From contig PEXW01000013.1 in assembly GCA_002774575.1 (NCBI GenBank), forward strand, positions 1 through 45,442: DNA of 45,442 bases. Reading direction: 5' to 3'. This document shows positions 7,974 through 16,357 of this stretch, one piece after another. Made by a program: the position numbers and the translations under genes. Origin of the DNA: Candidatus Kerfeldbacteria bacterium CG08_land_8_20_14_0_20_43_14. Its GTDB lineage: Bacteria > Patescibacteriota > Patescibacteriia > PEXW01. Below the pieces are notes generated by a model. That model saw only the letters and a program-made list of their open reading frames with translations, was not told where the DNA came from and did no database searches. The first letter of the stretch is position 1. The number at the start of each line of letters is the position of its first letter.

Positions 7974-9016
7974 TTGAATTACAACCGATAATCAGGATTT
8001 TTTTTCTCACTACTTTAGCTTTTATTGTGGCCATTGCCTTTACTCCGTTTTGGGCTGCGGTATTGTACAAGTATAAATTAGGTAAAAAAATTCGCTCCAT
8101 GGAAGAAGCTCCGGTTTTTGCGAAATTTCATGAAAAGAAATCCGGAACTCCGACAATGGGCGGGGTGATAATTTGGGTGAGTGTTGGCGTATTCGCGGTT
8201 TTGTTTTTTGTGATTAGACAATTGGTGCCTTCGGGTTTTTGGCATGAATTGAATTTTTTAACGCGGCAACAGACCTGGCTGCCTTTGGGCGCTTTAGTAG
8301 CCTCGGCTTTAGTCGGCTTTGTGGATGATTATTTTAATGTCAAAGGCTGGGGCCCGAAAGGCGGTGGACTGCAGGTCAGGCACAAAATTTTGATTTACAC
8401 TGCCATCGCGATTGTAGGCGCGTTTTGGTTTTATTCCAAGCTGGATTTTAGTTTAATTCATGTCCCATTTCTGGGTAATTTTGAAATTGGCTGGTGGTAT
8501 ATTCCGCTTTTCATTTTTATCATAGTCAGTACGGCTTTTTCAGTGAACGAAATTGATGGTTTGGACGGCTTATCAGGCGGAACCTTATTGGCTGCTTTTA
8601 GCGCTTTTGGAGCAATTGCTTTTCTTCAGCAAAGGTATGAGCTGGCAACTTTGTGCGGGGTAATTGTCGGCGCCTTGCTGGCCTTTTTGTGGTTTAACAT
8701 CCCGCCAGCCAGGTTTTTTATGGGCGATACCGGAGCCATGTCTTTGGGTGTGACTTTGGGTATTGTGGCCATGCTGACTAACAGCGCTTTGCTTTTGCCG
8801 ATAATTGGCCTGCTTTTTGTGATTGAGTCATTAAGCGTGATTTTGCAGGTCGCCTCGAAAAAACTCTGGAAGCGAAAATTATTTTTATCATCACCGATTC
8901 ATCACCATTTGGAAGCAAAAGGCTGGCCAGAATCGAAAATAGTCATGCGGTTTTGGGTCATTTCCGCGGTAACCGGGGTGATAGGCGTGGTGGTGTTTTT
9001 GGTTGATAAGACTTAA
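7970..9016 (+). CDS. mraY: Phospho-N-acetylmuramoyl-pentapeptide transferase MraY
   Basis: MraY transfers phospho-MurNAc-pentapeptide to undecaprenyl phosphate, making lipid I. The 348-residue product has about ten membrane helices. It shows the expected polar motifs: PTMGG near residue 57, VDDYFNVKGWGPKGGGL with the catalytic Asp pair, the Mg-binding EIDGLDGLSGG, MGDTGAMSLG, and the histidine loop SPIHHHLEAKGWPESKIV. I start it at ATG 7970 because this overlaps the upstream stop by four bases and matches the family's usual N-terminus. An in-frame ATG at 7883 would add 29 non-conserved residues. A 34-base gap separates it from murD. Confidence 0.95.
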   Translation: MIELQPIIRIFFLTTLAFIVAIAFTPFWAAVLYKYKLGKKIRSMEEAPVFAKFHEKKSGTPTMGGVIIWVSVGVFAVLFFVIRQLVPSGFWHELNFLTRQQTWLPLGALVASALVGFVDDYFNVKGWGPKGGGLQVRHKILIYTAIAIVGAFWFYSKLDFSLIHVPFLGNFEIGWWYIPLFIFIIVSTAFSVNEIDGLDGLSGGTLLAAFSAFGAIAFLQQRYELATLCGVIVGALLAFLWFNIPPARFFMGDTGAMSLGVTLGIVAMLTNSALLLPIIGLLFVIESLSVILQVASKKLWKRKLFLSSPIHHHLEAKGWPESKIVMRFWVISAVTGVIGVVVFLVDKT

Positions 9017-9050
9017 AAAAGCAATTTTTTCAATATAATACAAGCATGGT

Positions 9051-10472
9051 ATGCTTTTTAATATGGCTGTTTTTAATCTAAAAAAAACTAATTCAAGAAG
9101 GAATTTGACGAGTCAGAAATACGATTTGCGGGGTAAAAAAGTTGCGATTTTTGGACTTGGCATTTTAGGCGGTGGCGAAGCTTGCGTCAGATACGTGGTA
9201 AAGGCTGGGGCAAAAGTTTTTGTAATTGACGATAAGCCAAGAAAAAATTTCTATCCAATTCTAAAACGATTGGCTGGTTTGCCGGTTAAATTCGCCTTTG
9301 GGCCAAGTGGACGGAAATTACTGACAAACTGCGACATAATTATCAAAAATCCAGGGGTTGATCCAAAAGATCCGCTTTTACAAAGATTTAAAAAGCTGGG
9401 CAAATTAATAACCAGCGACATTTCTTTGTTTCGTTCAGCCAGTCAAAATCCGGTTTTGGCCGTCACTGGCACTAAAGGAAAAACAACCACTGCAAATTGG
9501 CTGGGCTATCTGTTAAAAGAAAAATTTTCACCAGTTGTTGCGGGAAATTTAAAAATTTCACCCCTATCTCAAAAAAAAGCTTTTGACAAAAAAACTCCGG
9601 TCATACTCGAATTATCGTCCTTCCAGTTGGCAGATTTAACTCTGCCTCTAGCGGCAAAGATCGTTATTGTTACCAACCTATATTCAGATCATTTGAACCG
9701 GCATGAAACCATGAAAGAGTACGCAAAAGAAAAAGTTAAGATTTTTAGCGGTCAGGGCAAAAACGACATAACCATATTGCCTTTAGACAGTGAATGGCAA
9801 AAATTTTCTAAAATCAAACCCCGAGGCAAAATTTATCGGACAAGTTTGGATTTTCACCCCCGCGCTTCTGCCTGGATTGAAAACAAGTCTGTATTTGTAA
9901 AAATGAAAGGCTCGAAAAAACCAATCGTTAATTTAAATAAATGTAAACTCCAGGATTACGCTTCTTGGCGAAACGCAGTAAATGTCGCGCTTGTTGGCCA
10001 CTTGCTCGGTTTGCCAGCTAATTTAATCAGAAGAAAAATTCTGAATTTTAAAGGAGTTGAGGAAAGGTTTGAAATAATTAGAAAATATAAAAAACGGACT
10101 TTCATTAACAATACAACCGCTACTAACCCAATTGCCGCTGAAGCGGGCTTAAAGAGTTTGTGCAAAAATAATATCTTAATTTTCGGCGGGTCTGATAAAA
10201 AATTGAAAATGGATAATTTTGCAAAATTGATAAATCTAAAATCCAAAATTGCCATAGCTTTGCCAGGCAGCGCCACTGATAGGATTTGGTCCAGAATAAA
10301 AATAAAAAAGATCAAAGCTGGATCGATGCAAAAGGCTGTTCAATTGGCCTGGCAGTTATCGCAACCAGCAGACATTATTATTTTAAACCCTGGTGCAGCC
10401 AGCTTTGGACTTTTTAAAAATGAATTTGACCGGGGCAGACAATTTACCAAAGCCGTAAAAAAAATCAGATGA
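9051..10472 (+). CDS. murD: UDP-N-acetylmuramoyl-L-alanine-D-glutamate ligase MurD
   Basis: MurD adds D-glutamate to UDP-MurNAc-L-Ala. The 473-residue protein has an N-terminal Rossmann-type domain (GLGILGGGEA at about 35-44) and an ATP-binding domain with P-loop GTKGKTTT at 140-147. The Mur-ligase segment TNLYSDHLNRHETM and a C-terminal domain beginning near NNTTATNP follow, giving the standard three-domain plan at normal length. The initiator could be ATG 9051 or ATG 9063; the extra residues are not conserved. Its stop overlaps ftsW as ATGA. A TATAAT lies at 9034-9039 but without a recognisable -35. Confidence 0.93.
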   Translation: MLFNMAVFNLKKTNSRRNLTSQKYDLRGKKVAIFGLGILGGGEACVRYVVKAGAKVFVIDDKPRKNFYPILKRLAGLPVKFAFGPSGRKLLTNCDIIIKNPGVDPKDPLLQRFKKLGKLITSDISLFRSASQNPVLAVTGTKGKTTTANWLGYLLKEKFSPVVAGNLKISPLSQKKAFDKKTPVILELSSFQLADLTLPLAAKIVIVTNLYSDHLNRHETMKEYAKEKVKIFSGQGKNDITILPLDSEWQKFSKIKPRGKIYRTSLDFHPRASAWIENKSVFVKMKGSKKPIVNLNKCKLQDYASWRNAVNVALVGHLLGLPANLIRRKILNFKGVEERFEIIRKYKKRTFINNTTATNPIAAEAGLKSLCKNNILIFGGSDKKLKMDNFAKLINLKSKIAIALPGSATDRIWSRIKIKKIKAGSMQKAVQLAWQLSQPADIIILNPGAASFGLFKNEFDRGRQFTKAVKKIR

Positions 10473-11566
10473 TTGCCTATCGAAGACCAGATTCAATTTT
10501 TTTAGCTTTAATTATTTCGCTTTGCACGCTTGGCGTAATTATTTTTTCGTCGGCCAGTTCGGCTGAATCATTCCAGACTCTGGGGGACCCAAATGGCTTA
10601 TTGATAAAGCAAATAATTCCGCTGCTGATGGGTTTTATTTTTTCGTATTTTTTGCAAAGTCTGGATTATCAAAAATTACTGAAATGGTCAAAAATTATTT
10701 TGATAATTTCTTTTGTTTTGCTTTTTTTACCTTTTATACCAGGAATCGGCAAAGAATTATTGGGCGCCAGCCGCTGGATTAATATCGGCGGTTTCTTTTT
10801 TCAGCCTTCAGAAGCTTTAAAAACCGCCATGATAATTTTTTTGGCTGCCTGGCTGCCTGGTATCAGAAATAATTGGCAGAACCTTTCGAAAAGTTTTTAC
10901 CCTTTTGTCGCCATTTTAGGCCTGGCATCAGTGATTTTAATGCTGCAATCAGATTTAGGCACCACTATTATTCTTTTTATTATAGCTGTGGTAATGTATT
11001 TTGCGGCTGGCGCCCCGGTAAAGCACTTATTATGGATGTTTCTAGGTATAATCATAGTGGTGTTGCTTATGGTCAAAATCGAGCCTTATCGCGCCTCCAG
11101 GTTGACCACCTTTCTTAATCCTAATCAGGATGTGCAAGGAACTGGATATCATATCAATCGATCTTTGTTGGCTATTGGCTCTGGCGGCTTGTTCGGCCGC
11201 GGTTTGGGCAAATCCGTGCAAAAATTTAATAACCTGCCAGAGGCAGCCGGGGATTCAATTTTCGCCGTCGCCGCTGAAGAACTTGGTTTTTTCGCTGTTT
11301 TGGGTATTGTTGCTTTATACGCTGCTTTGTTTATCCGCGGGCGGAGGTTAATTGCTAAATGTTCAGATGAGGGTGGCCGTTTAATTATGATCGGCACAAT
11401 TACCTGGATAACCGCCCAAGCTTTTGTTAATATCGGCGCTTTGACAGCTTTACTGCCTCTGACAGGCGTACCCTTGCCGTTTATTTCTAATGGCGGCACT
11501 GCGCTTATTTTTCTGCTGGCTTCCACTGGTATATTTTTGAATGTGACTAAACAGTTACGGTCATGA
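10469..11566 (+). CDS. ftsW: Peptidoglycan polymerase / lipid II glycosyltransferase FtsW (SEDS family)
   Basis: SEDS proteins polymerise glycan strands from lipid II with a partner transpeptidase. The 365-residue protein has about ten membrane helices. It carries the family signatures: GASRWINIGGFFFQPSE, LQSDLGTTI, GSGGLFGRGLGKS with the downstream LPEAAGDSIFAVAAEELGF containing the catalytic Asp, and the C-terminal LPFISNGGTALI. Location between murD and murG favours FtsW (division) over RodA. It overlaps both neighbours by four bases. No penicillin-binding protein gene is present in the window. Confidence 0.93.
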   Translation: MIAYRRPDSIFLALIISLCTLGVIIFSSASSAESFQTLGDPNGLLIKQIIPLLMGFIFSYFLQSLDYQKLLKWSKIILIISFVLLFLPFIPGIGKELLGASRWINIGGFFFQPSEALKTAMIIFLAAWLPGIRNNWQNLSKSFYPFVAILGLASVILMLQSDLGTTIILFIIAVVMYFAAGAPVKHLLWMFLGIIIVVLLMVKIEPYRASRLTTFLNPNQDVQGTGYHINRSLLAIGSGGLFGRGLGKSVQKFNNLPEAAGDSIFAVAAEELGFFAVLGIVALYAALFIRGRRLIAKCSDEGGRLIMIGTITWITAQAFVNIGALTALLPLTGVPLPFISNGGTALIFLLASTGIFLNVTKQLRS

Positions 11567-12612
11567 AAATATTATTAGTCGGCGGCGGAACCCTGGGTTC
11601 GATCAATCCGCTTCTGGCCATTGCCAAAGAAGTAAAAATTCGAAAACCAGATATAGAGCTGGTGTTTTGGGGCAGTCGCAATCTTTTTGAAAGAAAATTC
11701 GTGGAAGAGGCTGGTTTTGAATTTTTCCCCATAGCTTCTGGAAAATTCCGGAGATATTTTTCTTTTTTGAATTTTACTGATGCTTTTAAAATTTTTTACG
11801 CTGGTTTTTGGACTTTGAAAAAACTTAAAGAATTAAAACCAGACCTGATTTTAACCGCCGGCAGTTTTGTCGCCGTGCCAGTGGCTTGGTCTGCTTGGAA
11901 ACTGAAACTGCCGCTTTTAATGTATCAGCAAGATGTGGAGCTTGGTCTGGCGAATAAATACATTTCCAAAAGAGCCAAATTTAAAATCGCCACTTCGGAT
12001 ATTGCTGCAAAGGTTGTGCCCGGCGGATCAAAAGTTTTAGGTTTTTCAGTAAGAAAGATTTTATTTGAAGGCAAACCCGAAAATATTTGTAAAAAATTTA
12101 ATTTTGTCCCAAGTAAACCTGTTTTGCTGGTAATTGGGGGAAGTACCGGAGCTTTAGCTTTGAATAAAAAATTTATTGCCTGCCTTCCGCGGCTCTCCCA
12201 AGACATCCAGATTTTGCATATAACCGGACCAGGCAAAGGAATTCCAAATGTTAAGCGTGAAAACTATGTACAGGTCCCATTTATCAATCAAGAACTGCCG
12301 GATTTTTACGCTGCTGCTGATTTAGTCATTAGTCGGGCTGGCAGTAATGTTTTAGCAGAGTTGGCAGCTCTGAAAAAGGCTGCCATAGTTGTGCCTTTGC
12401 CAAAAACCCACCAGGAGCAAAACGCCGACTATTTACATGATCACGGAGTATTAACCATGAGCCAGGAAAGCCTTGAACCAGAAATTTTTGCGGCGATGAT
12501 TGAAGAAAATATTTTCAATCTGGAGAAGCTGCAGAAACTCAGCCAAAACATCTCAAATATCTGGCAAACAGATGGGGCTGGGAAAATCGCCGAATTTATT
12601 CTAAAACAATGA
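11563..12612 (+). CDS. murG: UDP-GlcNAc:lipid I GlcNAc transferase MurG (GT28)
   Basis: MurG adds GlcNAc to lipid I at the cytoplasmic membrane face, giving lipid II. The 349-residue product has both Rossmann domains of the GT-B fold. The C-terminal domain keeps GGSTGALALN, the SRAGSNVLAELAAL nucleotide-sugar site and the QEQNA motif. The first glycine-rich loop reads GGGTLGSINPLLAI, so the His usual in GGTGGHxxP is a Ser here. The EF-like N-terminal features and gene position leave little doubt about the family. Translational coupling by ATGA occurs on both sides. Confidence 0.92.
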   Translation: MKILLVGGGTLGSINPLLAIAKEVKIRKPDIELVFWGSRNLFERKFVEEAGFEFFPIASGKFRRYFSFLNFTDAFKIFYAGFWTLKKLKELKPDLILTAGSFVAVPVAWSAWKLKLPLLMYQQDVELGLANKYISKRAKFKIATSDIAAKVVPGGSKVLGFSVRKILFEGKPENICKKFNFVPSKPVLLVIGGSTGALALNKKFIACLPRLSQDIQILHITGPGKGIPNVKRENYVQVPFINQELPDFYAAADLVISRAGSNVLAELAALKKAAIVVPLPKTHQEQNADYLHDHGVLTMSQESLEPEIFAAMIEENIFNLEKLQKLSQNISNIWQTDGAGKIAEFILKQ

Positions 12613-13982
12613 CTTTATTATCTGCTAAAAAAATTCATTTTATTGGCGTATCCGGCATAGGCACCTCGGCTATTGCCAAATGGGCTTTGGAAAATCATAA
12701 GCAAGTCAGCGGCAGTGATTTAACTTTGCAGCCGACTTCTAAATGGCTTATCGAAAACGGAGCAAATATATCAATCGGGGAACACAAAGAAGTTAATCTC
12801 CCTAGCGACAGTGATTTAGTAATTTACAGTAATGCTATTCCAGAAACCAATCCGGAATTACTGCAGGCAAAAAAATTGAAAATTCCTGCGGTTTCCTATC
12901 CTCAATCAATCGGTGAATTAATGGTTGGCAAAAAAGGGATTGCTATTGCCGGTACACACGGCAAGTCAACCACTACTGCTATTTTGGCTCAAATTTTGAT
13001 TGAAGCAAAAAAAGACCCGACTGTAATTGTGGGGACGCGGCTGGGAATTTTTGGCAATACCAATGAAAGGGTTGGTAAGGGTGAGGATTTGCTGGTTGAG
13101 GCAGACGAGTATAAAAGAGCCTTTTTGGATTACCGGCCGACTGTTGCGGCGATATTAAACATTGAACTTGACCACGTTGATGTTTATAAAGATGAAGCCT
13201 CGATCTTGGAAGCTTTTAAAAAATTTGCTGGAAAACTACCAATTTCTGGAAGTTTGATTCTTAACGCGCAAGATAAAAATTTTAGTGATATAAAAAAATC
13301 AACCCAAGCTGAAGTTTTAAGCTTTGGCTTTGAAAACACGGATATTATGGCCTTTGAAGTGAATACTGGAAAGGAAGGTGTTAATTTCAAAGTCAAAGGC
13401 CTTTACAACGGAACCATAGAGACAAAAATTTTTGGTCAACATAATGTTTTAAATATCTTGGCGGCTTTGGCAATTGCTTATGTGATGAAGATTGATTTCC
13501 AAATTGCCAAAGCCGCTGTTGAAAAATTCCCTGGCAGCTGGCGCAGGTTTGAAAAAAAGGGTGAGTGGCAAGACGCTACGGTAATTGATGATTATGCTCA
13601 CCATCCAACAGAGCTAAAAGCGACTTTGTTGGCTGCCAGGCAGGCTTATCCTGGGAAGAGGGTTGTTTGCGTTTTTCAGCCGCATCAAAAAATTCGAACC
13701 AAGCAATTTTTCAAAGAGTTTGTGGAAACTTTAAAGCTTGCTGACTTAAATATAATTCCGGAAATTTATCAGGTGGCTGGCAGAGAAGAAAATATCAAAA
13801 TTTCCAGCAAAGAAATAGTGGAAAAACTTGGAAATGGGGTCTATTATGCCAAAGATGTGGCTGATTCCGTTGAAATAGCAAAAAAAATAATCAAACCAGG
13901 GGATGTTATTTTAACAGTTGGCGCCGGTGATATCACGAATTTTTATCAATTGGCAAAAAAAATAAAACCCCTTGTTTTTTAG
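12609..13982 (+). CDS. murC: UDP-N-acetylmuramate-L-alanine ligase MurC
   Basis: MurC adds the first amino acid of the stem peptide. The 457-residue protein has the N-terminal UDP-binding motif HFIGVSGIGTSAIA and P-loop GTHGKSTTT at 115-123. It also has VEADEYKRAFLDYRP, the ELDHVDVY catalytic region and the C-terminal DDYAHHPTELKATL signature, all diagnostic of MurC versus other Mur ligases. It is the last gene of the overlap-coupled cluster. Its 3' end overlaps the convergent neighbour by four bases within a bidirectional terminator. No ddl, murE, murF or ftsQ/A/Z follows, so the cluster is shortened compared with the classical dcw cluster. Confidence 0.95.
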   Translation: MTLLSAKKIHFIGVSGIGTSAIAKWALENHKQVSGSDLTLQPTSKWLIENGANISIGEHKEVNLPSDSDLVIYSNAIPETNPELLQAKKLKIPAVSYPQSIGELMVGKKGIAIAGTHGKSTTTAILAQILIEAKKDPTVIVGTRLGIFGNTNERVGKGEDLLVEADEYKRAFLDYRPTVAAILNIELDHVDVYKDEASILEAFKKFAGKLPISGSLILNAQDKNFSDIKKSTQAEVLSFGFENTDIMAFEVNTGKEGVNFKVKGLYNGTIETKIFGQHNVLNILAALAIAYVMKIDFQIAKAAVEKFPGSWRRFEKKGEWQDATVIDDYAHHPTELKATLLAARQAYPGKRVVCVFQPHQKIRTKQFFKEFVETLKLADLNIIPEIYQVAGREENIKISSKEIVEKLGNGVYYAKDVADSVEIAKKIIKPGDVILTVGAGDITNFYQLAKKIKPLVF

Positions 13983-13993
13983 ACGAGGGGTTT
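13965..13993. terminator. Bidirectional intrinsic terminator between murC and the convergent gene
   Basis: AAACCCCT at 13965-13972 pairs perfectly with AGGGGTTT at 13986-13993. The 13-base loop is itself T-rich on the plus strand. A/T-rich flanks occur on both sides. It straddles the 3' ends of murC and the leftward gene, which share four bases, so one hairpin can stop transcription from both directions. Confidence 0.75.
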
Positions 13994-15001
13994 ATTAATA
14001 GCTCGATAAGAAAAAAGATCATCCGCGAATCCGACCGGAGTGCCTAGTTCGGACTGGTCAGAATAAACAAAACAGCGAAGTAAAACCAAATCGCAGGGCG
14101 CTTTAATATCATGCCGAATATTCCGCAAATGAGTTAAATAGCCAATTGTTGTTCCGGCTTTGACTATTTGTCCAAGCTGGAATAATGGTTGATTATTTTC
14201 ATGAGTAAAGAAAGTCCCAACATGTTCTGATTTTATTATCACAGAATTTACTCGAGCCAATAGCATTACGCTTGCGCCTTTTGCTATGCTAGTTTTCTCT
14301 AATGCTCCAAATTGTAGGATATACCCGCTAACTGGCGCAAAGACCGAAACTGGCTTGGATTTTTTTTCAACCGGCTGGATGTAGCCAAGCAAATCGTCTT
14401 TTTCAACATAATCCAGGATATACAAATTTCTCAATAATCTGGAATGTTTGCCTCGGTACCTTTTGTCGAGAATATCAACCGTGATATTTTGCGGTCCAAC
14501 TTTTGTTGACAGCCAGATTCCGCTGGCCGGGGCTAAAACTGGCACAACCGGCAAAATCCCGGTCAATTCTGGAATTGGCGGATTGCCATAAACCAGTCTG
14601 ACTTTAGAAGGGAAGGCGATGCCTTTTGCTCCTGGTGTGTTGGCATTTTCCGGAAGGTAGTAGATTAACTCATTAGGCTGGGTCACCAAAACTTGTTCTG
14701 GTGAAAGCAGGACGCCATTTGATCTTAAAGCTGGCGGGGGAATGTTTAGGGCGCGAGATTGTATCGCAGTATTATTCGCATAGATTTTTTTGCAAATAAT
14801 CTTTACGCCCAGCCATTTTGAACTAAGTTCCTCAACTGATGAATACTGAACTAATTTTATGTATCCCTTGATGCTATTAAACCTCGCTGCCAAAATTGAG
14901 ACTCCCAACAGGAAACCCAGTAGGCCGCAAATCAGCATTAAGACCCAGATATGGCTGGAAAACCACTCTGAAAGTATCCGTAAGTAATATTGTAAAGGCA
15001 A
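13979..15001 (-). CDS. Membrane-anchored protein with a biotinyl/lipoyl-like domain lacking the biotin lysine
   Basis: I start this at TTG 15001 because a perfect GGAGGT lies 7 bases upstream. A longer in-frame reading from 15016 would begin inside that ribosome binding site. Residue numbers here count from 15016 to match the longer reading. One membrane helix is at about 23-43. The C-terminus (about 259-332) resembles the biotin carboxyl carrier domain, including VGTFF, GQIVKAGTTI and a closing strand. At the place of the conserved Glu-Ala-Met-Lys it reads Thr-His-Leu-Arg, so the biotinylated Lys is an Arg (about residue 298). Two earlier segments, LAPASGIWLS (161-170) and VFAPVSGYIL (225-234), look like further lipoyl-type half motifs. 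A structural, non-modified envelope role is inferred. Function unknown. Confidence 0.6.
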   Translation of the reverse strand: MPLQYYLRILSEWFSSHIWVLMLICGLLGFLLGVSILAARFNSIKGYIKLVQYSSVEELSSKWLGVKIICKKIYANNTAIQSRALNIPPPALRSNGVLLSPEQVLVTQPNELIYYLPENANTPGAKGIAFPSKVRLVYGNPPIPELTGILPVVPVLAPASGIWLSTKVGPQNITVDILDKRYRGKHSRLLRNLYILDYVEKDDLLGYIQPVEKKSKPVSVFAPVSGYILQFGALEKTSIAKGASVMLLARVNSVIIKSEHVGTFFTHENNQPLFQLGQIVKAGTTIGYLTHLRNIRHDIKAPCDLVLLRCFVYSDQSELGTPVGFADDLFSYRAINKPLV

Positions 15002-15008
15002 CTTTTTT

Positions 15009-15014
15009 ACCTCC
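15009..15014 (-). promoter_or_regulatory. Strong Shine-Dalgarno site deciding a TTG start
   Basis: GGAGGT on the minus strand, 7 bases before TTG at 15001. It overlaps the first codons of the longer reading frame, which makes the upstream TTG at 15016 an unlikely start. Confidence 0.65.
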
Positions 15015-15022
15015 AAAAAAAT

Positions 15023-15051
15023 TTAATGTTTATGTTAAATTGCGCTATAGT
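15023..15051 (+). promoter_or_regulatory. Candidate promoter for murB
   Basis: TATAGT at 15046-15051 lies 17 bases after a weak -35 (TTAATG, 15023-15028) and about 20 bases before the murB ATG. The -10 is good and the -35 poor. This is the only sensible promoter position in the divergent gap. Confidence 0.35.
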
Positions 15052-15070
15052 GTAGACAATTAGATAATTT

Positions 15071-15973
15071 ATGTCAACAAAAATTTTTAGCCCTGAACTG
15101 GAAGCAATCGGGATAATTAAAAAAGACGAAGTCTTGGCAAATCACACCACCTTTAAGGTGGGTGGCCCAGCCGCTTATTTTTTGGAAACCAATGATTCGG
15201 AAATCATCCAAAAAGCAATTAGAATTGCCAATAAAGCCGGGCTGAAATTCGCCGCGCTTGGTGGCGGCAGCAATGTTTTGGTTTCTGACCAGGGTTTTAA
15301 TGGTTTAATAATCAAAATATCTTCTTCGCGCTGTGATTTGATTGATACGAATAAATTGGATGCTGACGCTGGCACGAGTTTGGCAAAAATTATCAGAACG
15401 GCCTTAAGCCAAAATTTAACAGGCTTAGAATTCGCGATTGGCATTCCTGGCTCGTTCGGCGGCGCCATTGCCGGCAATGCGGGCACCAGCGGTCATGGCA
15501 TTGCTGAATATGTTGAATCGCTGAAATATGTGGACAAAACCGGTGTACTAAAAATATGCGACAAGAGTCAATTAGATGTTTCATATCGTTACACTAGATT
15601 CAAATATACCCCCGAAGATATCATCATTTCGGCAATTTTAATTTTAGCACCAGCTCAGCCAATCGAATCCCAAAAATTGGTTAAGGAAGCTATGGAAAAA
15701 AGATCTTGGCAACCTAAAGGCGTTTGGTGCGCCGGCTGTATCTTTAAAAATCCGGCAAACAAATCTGCCGGGAAGTTAATTGATGAGGCTGGACTAAAGG
15801 GAAAAACCATCGGTGGCGCGAAAATTTCTGAAGAGCATGGGAATTTCATTATCAATACTGGCAAAGCCAAGGCCGAAGACATAATCATTCTTATAAGCTT
15901 CATCAAGCAGCAAATCCGCGATCAATTTGGAGTACAATTAGAAGAAGAAGTCAGATATCTTGGTTTTAATTAA
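15071..15973 (+). CDS. murB: UDP-N-acetylenolpyruvoylglucosamine reductase MurB
   Basis: MurB is the FAD enzyme that reduces UDP-GlcNAc-enolpyruvate to UDP-MurNAc with NADPH. The 300-residue product shows the family landmarks in order: NHTTFKVGGPA, the FAD-binding LGGGSNVLVSD, the GIPGSFGGAIAGNAGT segment, SYRYTRFK, CIFKNP with AGKLIDEAGLKG, and the C-terminal catalytic Glu in EEEVRYLG. Length and lack of the extra loop fit the shorter, type II-like enzymes. The proton-donating Ser (normally Gly-Ser-x-Phe-Lys) is Cys here. The gene is apart from the mraY-murC cluster but divergently adjacent to it, and is followed closely by hpf and secA. Confidence 0.93.
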   Translation: MSTKIFSPELEAIGIIKKDEVLANHTTFKVGGPAAYFLETNDSEIIQKAIRIANKAGLKFAALGGGSNVLVSDQGFNGLIIKISSSRCDLIDTNKLDADAGTSLAKIIRTALSQNLTGLEFAIGIPGSFGGAIAGNAGTSGHGIAEYVESLKYVDKTGVLKICDKSQLDVSYRYTRFKYTPEDIIISAILILAPAQPIESQKLVKEAMEKRSWQPKGVWCAGCIFKNPANKSAGKLIDEAGLKGKTIGGAKISEEHGNFIINTGKAKAEDIIILISFIKQQIRDQFGVQLEEEVRYLGFN

Positions 15974-15985
15974 TTTTTTTGAAAT

Positions 15986-16309
15986 ATGATCATTTCGACA
16001 AAAAATTTTCGCTTAACACAAAATTTAGAAACTTTTGTAGAAGAGAAATTAGAGCCGCTGAACAAATTGAGCCGCCAGCCAATCACGAAAATGAAAGTCA
16101 GATTGGATTTTGATCGCAATCAGCATACTGGAGATATTTATAGGGTAGAAGCGTCAGTGGTCTGGCTTGGTAAAATTTATAAAGCTAGGGTTAAGGCCGA
16201 TGACATGCTTGAGGCCGTGGATTTAGTTAAAGAAAAAATGGAACGGCAGCTACGGGATGCCAAAGAACTCTGGCTTTCAAAACGCGCTGGCCACCACGGC
16301 TTGAATTAG
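15986..16309 (+). CDS. hpf: Short ribosome hibernation-promoting factor (HPF/RaiA family)
   Basis: This 107-residue protein is of the S30AE family, which binds the decoding centre of the small subunit and inactivates ribosomes in stationary phase. It starts with the family's strand ISTKNFRLTQNLETFVEEKL and ends with a basic helix (LVKEKMERQLRDAKE). Between them lies the second strand pair with VEASVVWLGKIYKARVKADDM. There is no C-terminal dimerisation domain, so it is the short HPF/YfiA form. It lies 12 bases after murB and 48 before secA, as often seen with secA in many bacteria. Confidence 0.88.
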   Translation: MIISTKNFRLTQNLETFVEEKLEPLNKLSRQPITKMKVRLDFDRNQHTGDIYRVEASVVWLGKIYKARVKADDMLEAVDLVKEKMERQLRDAKELWLSKRAGHHGLN

Positions 16310-16357
16310 GCCCAGCTCTTGATTTATAAGGCAGAATGAGTAAAATGTAGTGGCTTT

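Noticed and set aside
9011..9039. TATAAT at 9034-9039 as a promoter for murD
   Set aside because: No -35 at a sensible distance (ACTTAA at 9011-9016) and the gene lies within a coupled cluster; it may be a chance match.
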